From NCBI GenBank assembly GCA_012840395.1, contig DULL01000106.1, positions 1 to 42,277 on the forward strand: a stretch of 42,277 nucleotides of DNA. Direction: 5' to 3'. The stretch comes from Clostridiaceae bacterium. GTDB lineage: Bacteria > Bacillota > Clostridia > Acetivibrionales > DULL01. This document shows positions 1 to 7,770 of this stretch, piece after piece. The notes under the pieces were generated by a model. The model searched no databases. It was not told where the DNA came from and worked only from the letters and a program-made list of their open reading frames with translations. Both the position numbers and the translations under genes were made by a program. Position 1 is the first letter of the stretch. The number at the start of each line of letters is the position of its first letter.

Positions 1-1
1 A

Positions 2-79
2 AAAAGTATAGAGAGATGGATTAATGAATATCCAAGAAGAATGTTTGGTTATAGGTCAGCCATAGAAATGGCGGTATGA
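2..79 (+). CDS. C-terminal end of a transposase, IS30-like (cut by window edge)
   Basis: An open frame enters from the left edge and ends at TGA 77-79. It reads WINEYPRRMFGYRSAIEMAV at its end. A Pro-Arg pair followed by a Gly-Tyr and a short final helix is the usual ending of IS30-type DDE transposases, which cut and join insertion-sequence ends. Only 25 codons are visible, so I cannot tell whether the gene is intact. The element's right end probably lies within the next 60-80 bases, before the ferredoxin promoter region, but I could not define its terminal repeat. IS3-type transposases have a similar ending and are the main alternative. Confidence 0.5.
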   Translation, partial: KSIERWINEYPRRMFGYRSAIEMAV

Positions 80-270
80 TGTATAGAATTTATTCCAGTA
101 AGCAATGGATTTACCAAATTTTTCACGACATTTAATATTGCAATTTATAATAAATTATATTAACAAAAAAAGTATTCCTTTTGTCCTTTATTGATGGTAG
201 AATAAATTTGTTGGGTTTTGGGGCAAAAGAACCTGACCTTAACTGTATTTTGTGGGGAGGTGTACTATAG

Positions 271-441
271 ATGGCATATTTTATTAGTGATGCTTGCATT
301 AGTTGCGGCGCTTGTGAGTCTGAATGCCCCTCATCAGCCATTTCTGCTGGTGAAGATACTTATGTTATAGATGCTGAAGCTTGTATAGATTGTGGAGCAT
401 GTGCAGATGTTTGTCCAGTAGGCGCTCCGGAACAAAAATAA
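271..441 (+). CDS. 2[4Fe-4S] ferredoxin, 56 aa
   Basis: This small clostridial-type ferredoxin is a soluble one-electron carrier for enzymes such as pyruvate:ferredoxin oxidoreductase and hydrogenase. Two classical cluster motifs are visible: C9-x2-C12-x2-C15-x3-C19-P and C38-x2-C41-x2-C44-x3-C48-P. Each set gives three ligands to one cluster and the fourth to the other. The length of 56 residues is exactly that of the clostridial family. GGAGG at 255-259 precedes the ATG. A terminator follows at about 471-517, so the gene is probably transcribed alone. Codon use resembles the neighbours. The assignment is very secure. Which oxidoreductase it serves cannot be read from the window. Confidence 0.95.
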   Translation: MAYFISDACISCGACESECPSSAISAGEDTYVIDAEACIDCGACADVCPVGAPEQK

Positions 442-470
442 TTAATTATTGCAGATAAACTGCAAATAAG

Positions 471-517
471 AGGTCAGGTAGGGAGTTAATAAGTTCTTTC
501 TACTTGGCCTTTTGTTA
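471..517 (+). terminator. Rho-independent terminator after the ferredoxin
   Basis: Arms AGGTCAGGTAG (471-481) and CTACTTGGCCT (500-510) pair over 11 positions with two G-U pairs. A TTTTGTT run follows. It separates the ferredoxin gene from trmN6. Confidence 0.75.
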
Positions 518-569
518 TATAACTAAATATATGACTGTAAAAATAATTAATATATGAGGGGTGAAATAT

Positions 570-1355
570 TTGGAGTTCTCCAATGAGGTTGAACTGCTGG
601 ATAACGAGAGAATAGATGATCTTCAGCTTAATGGTTTGCGTATTATACAAAAAAGAGAGGGTTTTTGTTTTGGAATAGATGCAGTACTCCTGGCGAATTT
701 TGCAGATGTTAGAAAAAAGGATAAAGTTATTGACTTGGGAACAGGTACCGGGATTATACCTATTCTACTGTCAGGCAAAACTCAGGCAGCTTCAATAACT
801 GGAATCGAAATTCAACCTGATATGGCGGAGATGGCTTCAAGAAGTGTCAGATTAAATGGACTGGAAGAGAGAGTCAGTATAATATGCATGGACTTAAGAA
901 AATCTGTTGAGTATTTCGGCGCTTCCAAATTCAATGTAGTAATATCAAACCCTCCTTATATAAATCAAGGTTGCGGTCTGGTTAATCCATCAGACACTAA
1001 GGCTATTTCCAGGCATGAAATAATGTGCAGCCTTGAAGATATTATAAATACTGCCAGCAGGCTCCTTGTTCCGGGAGGACAGTTTGCCATGGTTCACAGG
1101 CCTTACAGATTGGTTGACATAATGTATCATATGAGAAATTATTCTTTAGAACCTAAATACTTGCGTTTTGTTCATCCTTCAGCCGGGAAAAAGCCTAATT
1201 TATTGCTGATTAAAGGAATAAAGGGAGGAAGGCCTGAACTTAAAATGATGGATCCCTTATATATCTATGATGAAAATGGAAAGTACACTCGTGATATTGA
1301 TTTAATTTATGGAAGAATAACTGTGATGGAATTAAAGATAAATGAAGATAAATGA
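570..1355 (+). CDS. trmN6: tRNA1(Val) A37 N6-methyltransferase (TrmN6/YabB family)
   Basis: This is a class I S-adenosylmethionine-dependent methyltransferase acting on an adenine base. The AdoMet loop DLGTGTG and the catalytic NPPY motif (followed by IN) are both present, and the N-terminal LRIIQKREGFCFGIDAVLLA pattern is typical of the YfiC/TrmN6/YabB group. In E. coli that protein methylates A37 of tRNA1(Val); the clostridial substrate is assumed. I chose TTG at 570 because GAGGGGTGA (556-564) sits at a normal distance from it. The in-frame GTG at 561 lies inside that ribosome site. The gene is 47 bases upstream of rsmI, as Bacillus yabB precedes yabC, so the two are probably one operon of RNA-modifying enzymes. 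Confidence 0.93.
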   Translation: MEFSNEVELLDNERIDDLQLNGLRIIQKREGFCFGIDAVLLANFADVRKKDKVIDLGTGTGIIPILLSGKTQAASITGIEIQPDMAEMASRSVRLNGLEERVSIICMDLRKSVEYFGASKFNVVISNPPYINQGCGLVNPSDTKAISRHEIMCSLEDIINTASRLLVPGGQFAMVHRPYRLVDIMYHMRNYSLEPKYLRFVHPSAGKKPNLLLIKGIKGGRPELKMMDPLYIYDENGKYTRDIDLIYGRITVMELKINEDK

Positions 1356-1402
1356 TGGTATATAAATAAAAATAAAATTGAAAATATTGAGAGGGAAATA
1401 CC

Positions 1403-2290
1403 TTGAATGATACAGGAACAAATGCAGGAACACTTTATATAGTTTCAACGCCTATAGGTAATATGGAAGATATTACATTCAGGGCTCTTAACATATTAAG
1501 AGAATCAGATGTAATTGCCGCAGAAGATACAAGGCAGACATTAAAGCTGTTAAATCATTATGGAATCAAAAAAAAGCTGATAAGCTATTATGAGCATAAT
1601 AAGATAAAACAGGGAAATTATCTTATAAAGCTGCTTCTTGAAGGGAAAAATATAGCTCTTGTATCTGATGCAGGTACTCCGGGAATATCAGATCCCGGTG
1701 AAGATCTCATAAAGCTTGCCATTGAGGAAGGAATTAAAGTGGTAGCAGCTCCAGGGCCTACTGCTGCAATTACGGGGCTTGTAGTGTCCGGATTGCCTAC
1801 CAACAGATTTGTATTTGAAGGGTTTCTTCCAATGAATAAAAAAAGCAGAAAAGAAAGGCTTTCAGAAATAAAAAAGGAATTTAGAACTATGGTGCTTTAT
1901 GAAGCTCCCCATAAGCTTAGGAATACGCTAAATGAATTATTTGAGACTCTTGGAAACAGAAAAATAGTAATAGCCCGTGAACTGACTAAAAAATTTGAAG
2001 AAGTAATACGGTGTACTCTAAAAGAAGCTGTTGAAATATATAAAGAAAAAACACCTAAGGGAGAATATGTACTTATACTTGAAGGTTACTGTGTTGATGA
2101 AAATATTCAGGATAATATAAATAAATGGGAGGGCATTCCAATAAAGGAACATTTGGATTATTGGATAAAAAACGGTTTAAGCAGAAAGGAAGCTTTAAAG
2201 AAAGTTGCCGAGGAAAGATCAATGTCCAGAAGAGAAGTGTATGACAGCATAATTAAGGATAAAGATGAAATCTGTGAAGAAAACCGGTAA
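1403..2290 (+). CDS. rsmI: 16S rRNA C1402 2'-O-ribose methyltransferase RsmI
   Basis: RsmI methylates the ribose of C1402 in the decoding centre of 16S rRNA. The 295-residue protein begins with the diagnostic LYIVSTPIGNMEDITFRAL and has the AAEDTRQT segment, the DAGTPGISDPG loop and the AAPGPTAA motif of the tetrapyrrole-methylase-fold family. The C-terminal end carries the helical LSRKEALKKVAEE segment usual in RsmI. The start is TTG at 1403 with GAGGGA just upstream. The gene probably shares a transcript with trmN6 and ends at the bidirectional terminator shared with abrB. A GIY-YIG gene (yazA) lies between the homologues in Bacillus and is absent here. Confidence 0.96.
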   Translation: MNDTGTNAGTLYIVSTPIGNMEDITFRALNILRESDVIAAEDTRQTLKLLNHYGIKKKLISYYEHNKIKQGNYLIKLLLEGKNIALVSDAGTPGISDPGEDLIKLAIEEGIKVVAAPGPTAAITGLVVSGLPTNRFVFEGFLPMNKKSRKERLSEIKKEFRTMVLYEAPHKLRNTLNELFETLGNRKIVIARELTKKFEEVIRCTLKEAVEIYKEKTPKGEYVLILEGYCVDENIQDNINKWEGIPIKEHLDYWIKNGLSRKEALKKVAEERSMSRREVYDSIIKDKDEICEENR

Positions 2291-2335
2291 AACATGGAAC
2301 CTTATATTACTGAAAATATAGGTCCGTAAAATATA

Positions 2336-2368
2336 AAAAAAGCTTAGATTTAATCTAAGCTTTTAAGG
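2336..2368. terminator. Bidirectional terminator between rsmI and abrB
   Basis: Perfect arms AAAAGCTTAGATT (2338-2350) and AATCTAAGCTTTT (2352-2364) are flanked by A and T runs. The convergent genes rsmI and abrB end on either side, so it can serve both. Confidence 0.85.
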
Positions 2369-2377
2369 GATTTGAGA

Positions 2378-2617
2378 TTATTTTTTTAATTCTTTCAGGC
2401 AGTTGGGGCAAATATTTTTGCCTTTGTATACAACAACATCTTTTGCATCGCCGCAGAAAATACATGCAGGCTCATATTTTTTCAATATAATGGTATTTCC
2501 ATCTACATATATTTCTAATGCGTCTTTTTCTGCAATATCAAGAGTTCTTCTGAGTTCTATGGGAAGAACAACTCTTCCTAACTCATCAACCTTTCTTACT
2601 ATACCAGTAGACTTCAT
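2378..2617 (-). CDS. abrB: AbrB-family transition-state regulator
   Basis: AbrB proteins are dimeric or tetrameric DNA-binding regulators that hold back stationary-phase and sporulation genes during growth. The N-terminal half (residues about 1-50) is a swapped-hairpin SpoVT-AbrB domain with the near-invariant start MKSTGIVRKVDELGRVVLPIELRR. The C-terminal half has two CxxC pairs (CIFC and CPNC), a possible zinc knuckle seen in many clostridial members. The length of 79 aa is slightly short of Bacillus AbrB (about 94-96). The ribosome site GGGAGGATG is strong. It sits next to rsmI as in Bacillus. A good promoter and a Spo0A-box match lie just upstream, suggesting repression by Spo0A. Confidence 0.93.
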   Translation of the reverse strand: MKSTGIVRKVDELGRVVLPIELRRTLDIAEKDALEIYVDGNTIILKKYEPACIFCGDAKDVVVYKGKNICPNCLKELKK

Positions 2618-2644
2618 ATCAACATCCTCCCTGAAATTACAATT

Positions 2645-2651
2645 TTCGACA
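2645..2651 (+). promoter_or_regulatory. Spo0A-box match at the abrB transcription start
   Basis: TTCGACA is an exact match to the 0A box (TGTCGAA on the abrB strand). It lies 5 bases downstream of the abrB -10 hexamer, at the expected +1. In Bacillus, Spo0A~P represses abrB from boxes just downstream of its start sites. The site is seen; its function is inferred. Confidence 0.5.
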
Positions 2652-2656
2652 AATTT

Positions 2657-2685
2657 ATTTTATCATAAATTCCAATAGTCGTCAA
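2657..2685 (-). promoter_or_regulatory. SigA-type promoter of abrB
   Basis: On the reverse strand TTGACG (2685-2680) and TAAAAT (2662-2657) are separated by exactly 17 bases. The predicted start is near 2650, about 33 bases before the abrB ATG. Confidence 0.75.
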
Positions 2686-2706
2686 CAAATTATAAAAAAA
2701 ATTTCA

Positions 2707-2743
2707 AATATTTTCTATGGAAATATATTACATAGAAAATATT
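2707..2743. repeat. Perfect 13-bp inverted repeat upstream of abrB
   Basis: AATATTTTCTATG (2707-2719) and CATAGAAAATATT (2731-2743) flank an 11-base AT spacer. It begins about 21 bases upstream of the abrB -35 hexamer. It has no T-run typical of a terminator, so an operator is more likely. The rest of the 2618-3156 gap is AT-rich and shows no gene. Confidence 0.6.
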
Positions 2744-2950
2744 CCAGAAATGTCCAAATCCCTGTAATATGCATGAATGCTGCTTATTCAAATTTGAACA
2801 TTTATAATTATTTTTATTTAGATTGATTTAAATAATATTAGCTAACATATATAGAAGTAATTACCAGGGAATATTTAGATAACTTTCTTGAAAATCTCAT
2901 GTAAATAATAGGAAGTGTATTCTAATAAAGTTAAATATATCCACTCATTT

Positions 2951-2997
2951 TTCGACATTATTCGACTAAATATATTTTTCCATTAATACTTTATACT
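2951..2997 (+). promoter_or_regulatory. Tandem Spo0A-box matches and -10 element upstream of spmAB
   Basis: TTCGACA (2951-2957) and TTCGACT (2961-2967) are direct repeats exactly 10 bases apart. A good -10, TATACT (2992-2997), follows with no recognisable -35 at 17 bases. This layout is what Spo0A-activated SigA promoters such as Bacillus spoIIG look like. The distance to the spmA ATG is about 150 bases from the predicted start. Confidence 0.4.
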
Positions 2998-3156
2998 CGT
3001 TTAAGGTTGAACTTAATGTGTACACTTTATTATCTATCTTTATTATGAATTCAATATATAAATTCAATGTAGTAACATAATTATGAATAGTCTCCTGCCA
3101 ATCTTCATATGAATTATTACTGGGTTTTAGTTTTCTGGTGTTAGGGAGCAGATAAT

Positions 3157-3798
3157 ATGCTTAATTACATATGGCTTGGGATGCTGATGGCCGGGTTTGT
3201 CATTTCCATTCTCAACGGCAATGTGGAAGCCACAACCCAGGCAGCTTTGGAATCTGCCGGGAAAGCAATAGAATTATGCATTGGTCTTGCAGGTGTAACA
3301 TGCCTGTGGACAGGTATAATGGCAATAGCTGAAAAAAGTGGTTTGGTTCAAACAATTTCAAAACTTATGCGTCCTGTCTTAAGATTTTTATTTCCTGAAA
3401 TTAAACGGGATCATCCGGCAATGGGAGCTATTGTGATGAATCTTGCAGCTAATTTTTTAGGTCTGGGAAATGCTGCTACACCACTAGGACTAAAAGCCAT
3501 GCAGGAACTTCAAAAATTAAACCCTAAAAAAGACAGGGCTACCAACGCAATGTGCATGTTTCTTATTCTGAATGCACAATCATTGCAACTGATACCTGCA
3601 ACATTGATAGCCATCAGGCTTAAAGCTGGCTCTGATAACCCCACAGATATAATAGGAGTAATCTGGTTGGTTTCATCTTTAGCAGCCATGACTGGAATCA
3701 TTCTGGCTAAATTATTTTCAGGCGCAAATATAACAAGTACAGATATAAAAAGAAAAAATAAAAAAGTAGGAAGAAAGCAGGGTATATGGATTTTTTAA
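3157..3798 (+). CDS. spmA: Spore maturation protein A
   Basis: SpmA is a membrane protein needed with SpmB for proper dehydration of the spore core. The 213-residue sequence has several hydrophobic helices and the nucleoside-recognition (Gate) domain features MNLAANFLGLGNAATPLGLKAM, the conserved signature of this family. The C-terminus is short and Lys-rich. AGGGAG precedes the ATG by 9 bases. The gene overlaps spmB by 13 bases, so translation is coupled and a complex is likely. In Bacillus the pair lies downstream of dacB under SigE; here there is no dacB and the genes sit next to abrB behind possible Spo0A sites. Confidence 0.95.
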   Translation: MLNYIWLGMLMAGFVISILNGNVEATTQAALESAGKAIELCIGLAGVTCLWTGIMAIAEKSGLVQTISKLMRPVLRFLFPEIKRDHPAMGAIVMNLAANFLGLGNAATPLGLKAMQELQKLNPKKDRATNAMCMFLILNAQSLQLIPATLIAIRLKAGSDNPTDIIGVIWLVSSLAAMTGIILAKLFSGANITSTDIKRKNKKVGRKQGIWIF

Positions 3799-4319
3799 AA
3801 GAAATATCAAAATATGCTATAGCTGTAATTTTTACAATAATTTTATTTTCCGGACTGTATAATGGAGTCAGGGTTTATGATGTGTTTGTTGAAGGTGCAA
3901 AAGAAGGAGCAAATACTATATTTAGAATAGTTCCCTCTCTTGTAGGATTATTTGTAGCCATTGAGGTTTTCAAGGCTTCAGGTGCACTTGATTTAATAAT
4001 ACATGCAGTTGCTCCTTTAACTTCCCTTGTGGGAATCCCCAGGGAGGTGCTGCCTCTGGTTCTGCTAAGGCCGATTTCCGGTAGCGCTTCTCTTGCTGTG
4101 GTAGCCGGGATTATTGAAAACTATGGCCCCGATTCATTGATAGGAAGAATTACTTCTGTGATGATGGGGTCAACAGAAACAATTTTTTATACACTAGCTA
4201 TTTATTTTGGCTCGGTAGGCATAAAGAAAATAAGATATACTCTTGCGGTAGCTCTAATAGCAGATGCTGTCAGTATACTGCTGTCTGTATGGATATGTAC
4301 CCTTGTCTTTGGAAACTAA
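3786..4319 (+). CDS. spmB: Spore maturation protein B
   Basis: SpmB is the partner of SpmA in spore-core dehydration and heat resistance. The 177-residue protein is largely hydrophobic, with about four to five predicted membrane helices. It contains the Gate-domain pattern LPLVLLRPISGSASLAVV and the conserved MMGSTETIFYTLAIYFG segment. The start ATG lies inside the end of spmA. The gene ends two bases before the stop codon of the convergent terpene-synthase gene, so no terminator separates them. The assignment is secure from both sequence and partner. Confidence 0.95.
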   Translation: MDFLKEISKYAIAVIFTIILFSGLYNGVRVYDVFVEGAKEGANTIFRIVPSLVGLFVAIEVFKASGALDLIIHAVAPLTSLVGIPREVLPLVLLRPISGSASLAVVAGIIENYGPDSLIGRITSVMMGSTETIFYTLAIYFGSVGIKKIRYTLAVALIADAVSILLSVWICTLVFGN

Positions 4320-4321
4320 TA

Positions 4322-5401
4322 TCAAATTGCTTTTATATACCTCAATAACTGGCAAACCTTATAATAGGCGCCCGTTGGTGGGGGCGGCTGGATAAGCAAT
4401 TTGGAACTGGTTAATTTATTCATCCCGAAAGAAGCTCTAGGGTCTGAGAGATAAGCAGCTATCAATGCTTTTATTACTGTAGCATGAAAATCTCCATGCT
4501 TTAATTTTGTACAGAGCAATAAAGACTTATCTATAAAAAAAGACAACCTCTCTTCACATTGTTTTAGGTTTCTATAGTAGTAAGTATAGTTCAGTTTACC
4601 CAGTTGGAAATGTTCCTGATAGTTAATGTAATGATTTAGTAAGGAATGCAGGCCACATATCCATGGAAAGTAAACAGAAACTAAAGTATTTACTTCTGAA
4701 GAAGACAGATTAGGGTCATATGCTGCAGCAATTAGAGAAAAGATTCCAAAGAGAGATTCTGATGAAGAAGCAAATTCCCACCAATATATTTCAGGATAGC
4801 TGCTGGTATAATTATCTGCCCATGTTTTTAGCAAGTCATCTCTTAAATCTTTATTCATATGTTTATATACTTGTATATCAATATAATAATTTATAAATTT
4901 TATAATAGATTTTTTAATTACATTATATGAGGGCAGGGTTTTAAGCTGATTTCTGCAAAGATCCACAAGATTATTTAACAGATCACTCTTTTTCTTGACG
5001 GTATTATATTTGAAATAATTACTTTTTAATCTTTCAGGCTCAGTAATATCTAAAAGTGCCGTATACATTTGTCTGAAATTGGCTTCTTCTTTTGTTGCCG
5101 AAAGATTACATAAATTGTCCAGGTAATAGCATAAAAAGTTTAAAGGGACAATGATTTTTATTATATCGGGTACTTTCACTCCCGGATAAATGGCATATAA
5201 GCTTCCTTCCCTGAAATATGTCTTTTTTTCAGAGAAATCTTCAGCCAGTTGTTCATACAGTAATTCCATATCATCATTTTTCAGAATATTTATATATGAC
5301 TTAATCTCTCTGTCTACTTTAGGAAATACTTTTATAAAGCATGTTAATAATAACTTGCTGTAATCGCTGCTACCATATAAATTACACTGACTGTCTGCCA
5401 T
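4322..5401 (-). CDS. ytpB: YtpB-like (DUF2600) terpene synthase
   Basis: The protein (359 aa) resembles the DUF2600 family, whose Bacillus member YtpB cyclises a C35 prenyl diphosphate to tetraprenyl-beta-curcumene, the first step to spore-associated sesquarterpenoids. The best family sign is YYLDNLCNLSATKE near residue 90, matching the YLDNLCD-type acidic motif; the final Asp is Asn here. It is soluble and rich in aromatic residues and helices. A good promoter lies at 5481-5509. It is convergent with spmB, and its place among sporulation genes fits a spore lipid role. Prenyl substrate and product cannot be inferred, and the changed motif makes activity uncertain. Confidence 0.75.
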   Translation of the reverse strand: MADSQCNLYGSSDYSKLLLTCFIKVFPKVDREIKSYINILKNDDMELLYEQLAEDFSEKKTYFREGSLYAIYPGVKVPDIIKIIVPLNFLCYYLDNLCNLSATKEEANFRQMYTALLDITEPERLKSNYFKYNTVKKKSDLLNNLVDLCRNQLKTLPSYNVIKKSIIKFINYYIDIQVYKHMNKDLRDDLLKTWADNYTSSYPEIYWWEFASSSESLFGIFSLIAAAYDPNLSSSEVNTLVSVYFPWICGLHSLLNHYINYQEHFQLGKLNYTYYYRNLKQCEERLSFFIDKSLLLCTKLKHGDFHATVIKALIAAYLSDPRASFGMNKLTSSKLLIQPPPPTGAYYKVCQLLRYIKAI

Positions 5402-5480
5402 TAATTCATCCCCAATCTTAATTGATATTATATTCTTGCCTTTCCATATTTTAATAAACTAATGGGTTGACAGCTTATAA

Positions 5481-5509
5481 ATTCTAACACAAATTTACAG
5501 TATTGTTAA
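5481..5509 (-). promoter_or_regulatory. Promoter of the YtpB-like gene
   Basis: On the reverse strand TTAACA (5509-5504) is followed after 17 bases by TAGAAT (5486-5481), with a TG one base ahead of the -10 (extended -10). The start codon is about 80 bases downstream. Confidence 0.6.
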
Positions 5510-5589
5510 TACATATGGTAATTATTTCCTGAAAAGCTTGTTTATCAGAATAATCCTGCAAATATGTAATTTTCCAATATGAATTAGCC

Positions 5590-5618
5590 TTGAAAAAAAG
5601 TTTCCTAAAATGTATAGT
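5590..5618 (+). promoter_or_regulatory. Promoter of metG
   Basis: TTGAAA (5590-5595), a 17-base spacer and TATAGT (5613-5618) fit a SigA promoter. The leader to the metG ATG is only about 75 bases, too short for a T-box or S-box. Confidence 0.65.
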
Positions 5619-5701
5619 AATACTAAGACAATTTTTGTGCTGTTTTTTAAGTCATTTTCGTTATTAATAACAAACTGCTTGTTAGTTGCAAGGAGGATAC
5701 G

Positions 5702-7699
5702 ATGAGTAAAGGTACTTTTTATATAACTACACCTATATATTATCCGAGCGATAAGCTCCATATAGGCCACTCCTATACCACAGTGGCAGCTGATGCCATG
5801 GCAAGATATAAGAGACTGAGAGGCTATGATGTAATGTTCCTGACGGGTACTGACGAACATGGGCAGAAAATTCAGAGAAAAGCCCAGGAAAAGGGCGTTC
5901 CCCCAAAGGAATATGTAGATAATATTGTTGATGGAATAAAAAAATTGTGGAAATTAATGAAAATAACCAATGATGATTTTATAAGAACCACTGACAAGAG
6001 ACACGAAATGACCGTTCAAAAAATATTCAAGCAGCTTTATGACCAGGGAGATATATATAAAAGCGAGTATGAAGGCTGGTACTGTACTCCTTGTGAGTCT
6101 TTCTGGACGAAAACCCAGCTGGTGGACGGAAAATGTCCTGATTGCGGAAGAGAAGTTGAATTAACTAAAGAAGAGAGCTATTTTTTCAGATTATCAAAAT
6201 ATCAGGACAGATTAATTAAATATTTGGAGGAAAACCCTGATTTTATTCAGCCTGTTTCCAGGCAGAATGAAATGATTAATAATTTCTTAAAGCCCGGATT
6301 GGAAGATCTTTGTGTTTCTAGGACAAGTTTTGACTGGGGAATTCCTGTGTCTTTTGATAACAAGCATGTGATATATGTTTGGATAGACGCTCTTTCAAAT
6401 TACATAACTGCTCTTGGATATGGTTCTGATAATGATGAAAAATTTAAAAAGTATTGGCCGGCAGATGTACATCTGGTTGGTAAGGAAATTGTACGTTTCC
6501 ATACTATTATATGGCCGGCAATGCTTATGGCTCTTGGACTTCCCTTGCCAAAACAGGTATTTGGACATGGCTGGCTAATACTTGAGGGAGGCAAAATGTC
6601 AAAATCCAAGGGAAATGTTATAGACCCTGTGACTTTGGTTGAAAAGTACGGTCTTGATGCTGTAAGGTACTTCTTATTAAGAGAAGTTCCTTTCGGCTCT
6701 GATGGAGTGTTTTCTAATGAATCTTTAATAAACAGAATTAATTCTGATTTGGCAAATGATTTAGGAAATCTGGTAAGCAGAACTGTTGCCATGATAGATA
6801 AGTATTTTGGAGGAGTTTTGCCAAGTCAAAAAAATTCCGGGGAATATGATGAAGATTTAATTAATGTTGTCATCCAGACTTCCGGTAAAGTTGAAGAGCT
6901 TATGGACAAGTTGCAGTTTAGTTCGGCACTGGCTGAAATATGGAAAGCCATAGCAAGAACAAATAAATATATAGATGAAACCATGCCCTGGGTTCTTGCC
7001 AAAGATGAGTCAAAGAAAGCAAGACTGGCAGCAGTTTTATATAATCTGGCGGAAAGTATAAGGATTATTTCTATCCTGATTCAGCCATTTATGCCTGAAA
7101 CACCTGAAAAAATATGGAAACAGCTTGGGATACTTCAAAATTGTGATTTGACATGGGATAGTTCAAAGAGGTGGGGAGTTTACCCTGAAAATGCTGTAGT
7201 AGAAAAGGGAGAAGTTATTTTCCCAAGAATAGACCTTGAGAAAGAGCTTATGCATTTAGAGGAAATTACGGAAGCTAATAAAGCAGCCAATTCAGCCGCT
7301 GCTTATAAGACTTCTGAAAAAGTTTCAGAAACAGGTGGTAAAGCACAGGAAAAACCAAGTGAAGATTCAAATAATGGTATTATTACTATAGATCAATTTG
7401 CAAAAACCGATTTAAGAGTTGCGAAAGTTGTGGAAGCAGAAAAGGTTGAAGGAGCCGATAAGTTATTGAGGTTGAAATTGCAGTTAGGGGATGAAATAAG
7501 ACAGGTTGTTTCAGGAATTGCCAAATGGTATTCTCCTGAAGAATTAATAGGCAGGAATTTAATTCTGGTAGCCAATCTGAAACCTGTAAAAATAAGAGGA
7601 ATTGAGTCCCAGGGAATGATTCTGGCGGCTTCCGAAGGTAATAACCTGTCACTGTTGACTGTTGATAAAGATATTAAATCAGGTACAAAAATCTCCTGA
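5702..7699 (+). CDS. metG: Methionyl-tRNA synthetase with C-terminal tRNA-binding domain
   Basis: MetG charges tRNA(Met) with methionine in the cytoplasm. The class I signatures are visible: HIGHS near residue 21 and KMSKS at 298-302. The zinc knuckle in the connective domain has four cysteines (C128, C131, C145, C148). An Ala/Glu/Ser-rich linker around residues 530-555 leads to a C-terminal EMAP/Trbp111-type tRNA-binding domain (about 560-665), which usually makes the enzyme a dimer. AAGGAGG lies just before the ATG. tatD follows after 71 bases, as yabD follows metS in Bacillus, so the two are probably cotranscribed. Confidence 0.97.
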   Translation: MSKGTFYITTPIYYPSDKLHIGHSYTTVAADAMARYKRLRGYDVMFLTGTDEHGQKIQRKAQEKGVPPKEYVDNIVDGIKKLWKLMKITNDDFIRTTDKRHEMTVQKIFKQLYDQGDIYKSEYEGWYCTPCESFWTKTQLVDGKCPDCGREVELTKEESYFFRLSKYQDRLIKYLEENPDFIQPVSRQNEMINNFLKPGLEDLCVSRTSFDWGIPVSFDNKHVIYVWIDALSNYITALGYGSDNDEKFKKYWPADVHLVGKEIVRFHTIIWPAMLMALGLPLPKQVFGHGWLILEGGKMSKSKGNVIDPVTLVEKYGLDAVRYFLLREVPFGSDGVFSNESLINRINSDLANDLGNLVSRTVAMIDKYFGGVLPSQKNSGEYDEDLINVVIQTSGKVEELMDKLQFSSALAEIWKAIARTNKYIDETMPWVLAKDESKKARLAAVLYNLAESIRIISILIQPFMPETPEKIWKQLGILQNCDLTWDSSKRWGVYPENAVVEKGEVIFPRIDLEKELMHLEEITEANKAANSAAAYKTSEKVSETGGKAQEKPSEDSNNGIITIDQFAKTDLRVAKVVEAEKVEGADKLLRLKLQLGDEIRQVVSGIAKWYSPEELIGRNLILVANLKPVKIRGIESQGMILAASEGNNLSLLTVDKDIKSGTKIS

Positions 7700-7770
7700 C
7701 AGATTTATATTTTAAGATATTAGATTTAGAATTTAAAATTAATAGCGAATAATTACAGGACGGTTTAAAA

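Noticed and set aside
2403-2678. Forward frame opposite abrB
   Set aside because: Runs through the abrB gene and its promoter; clear shadow.
5402-5701. T-box or S-box upstream of metG
   Set aside because: No GGGTGG-type or S-box core motif, and the leader from the likely promoter is only about 75 bases.
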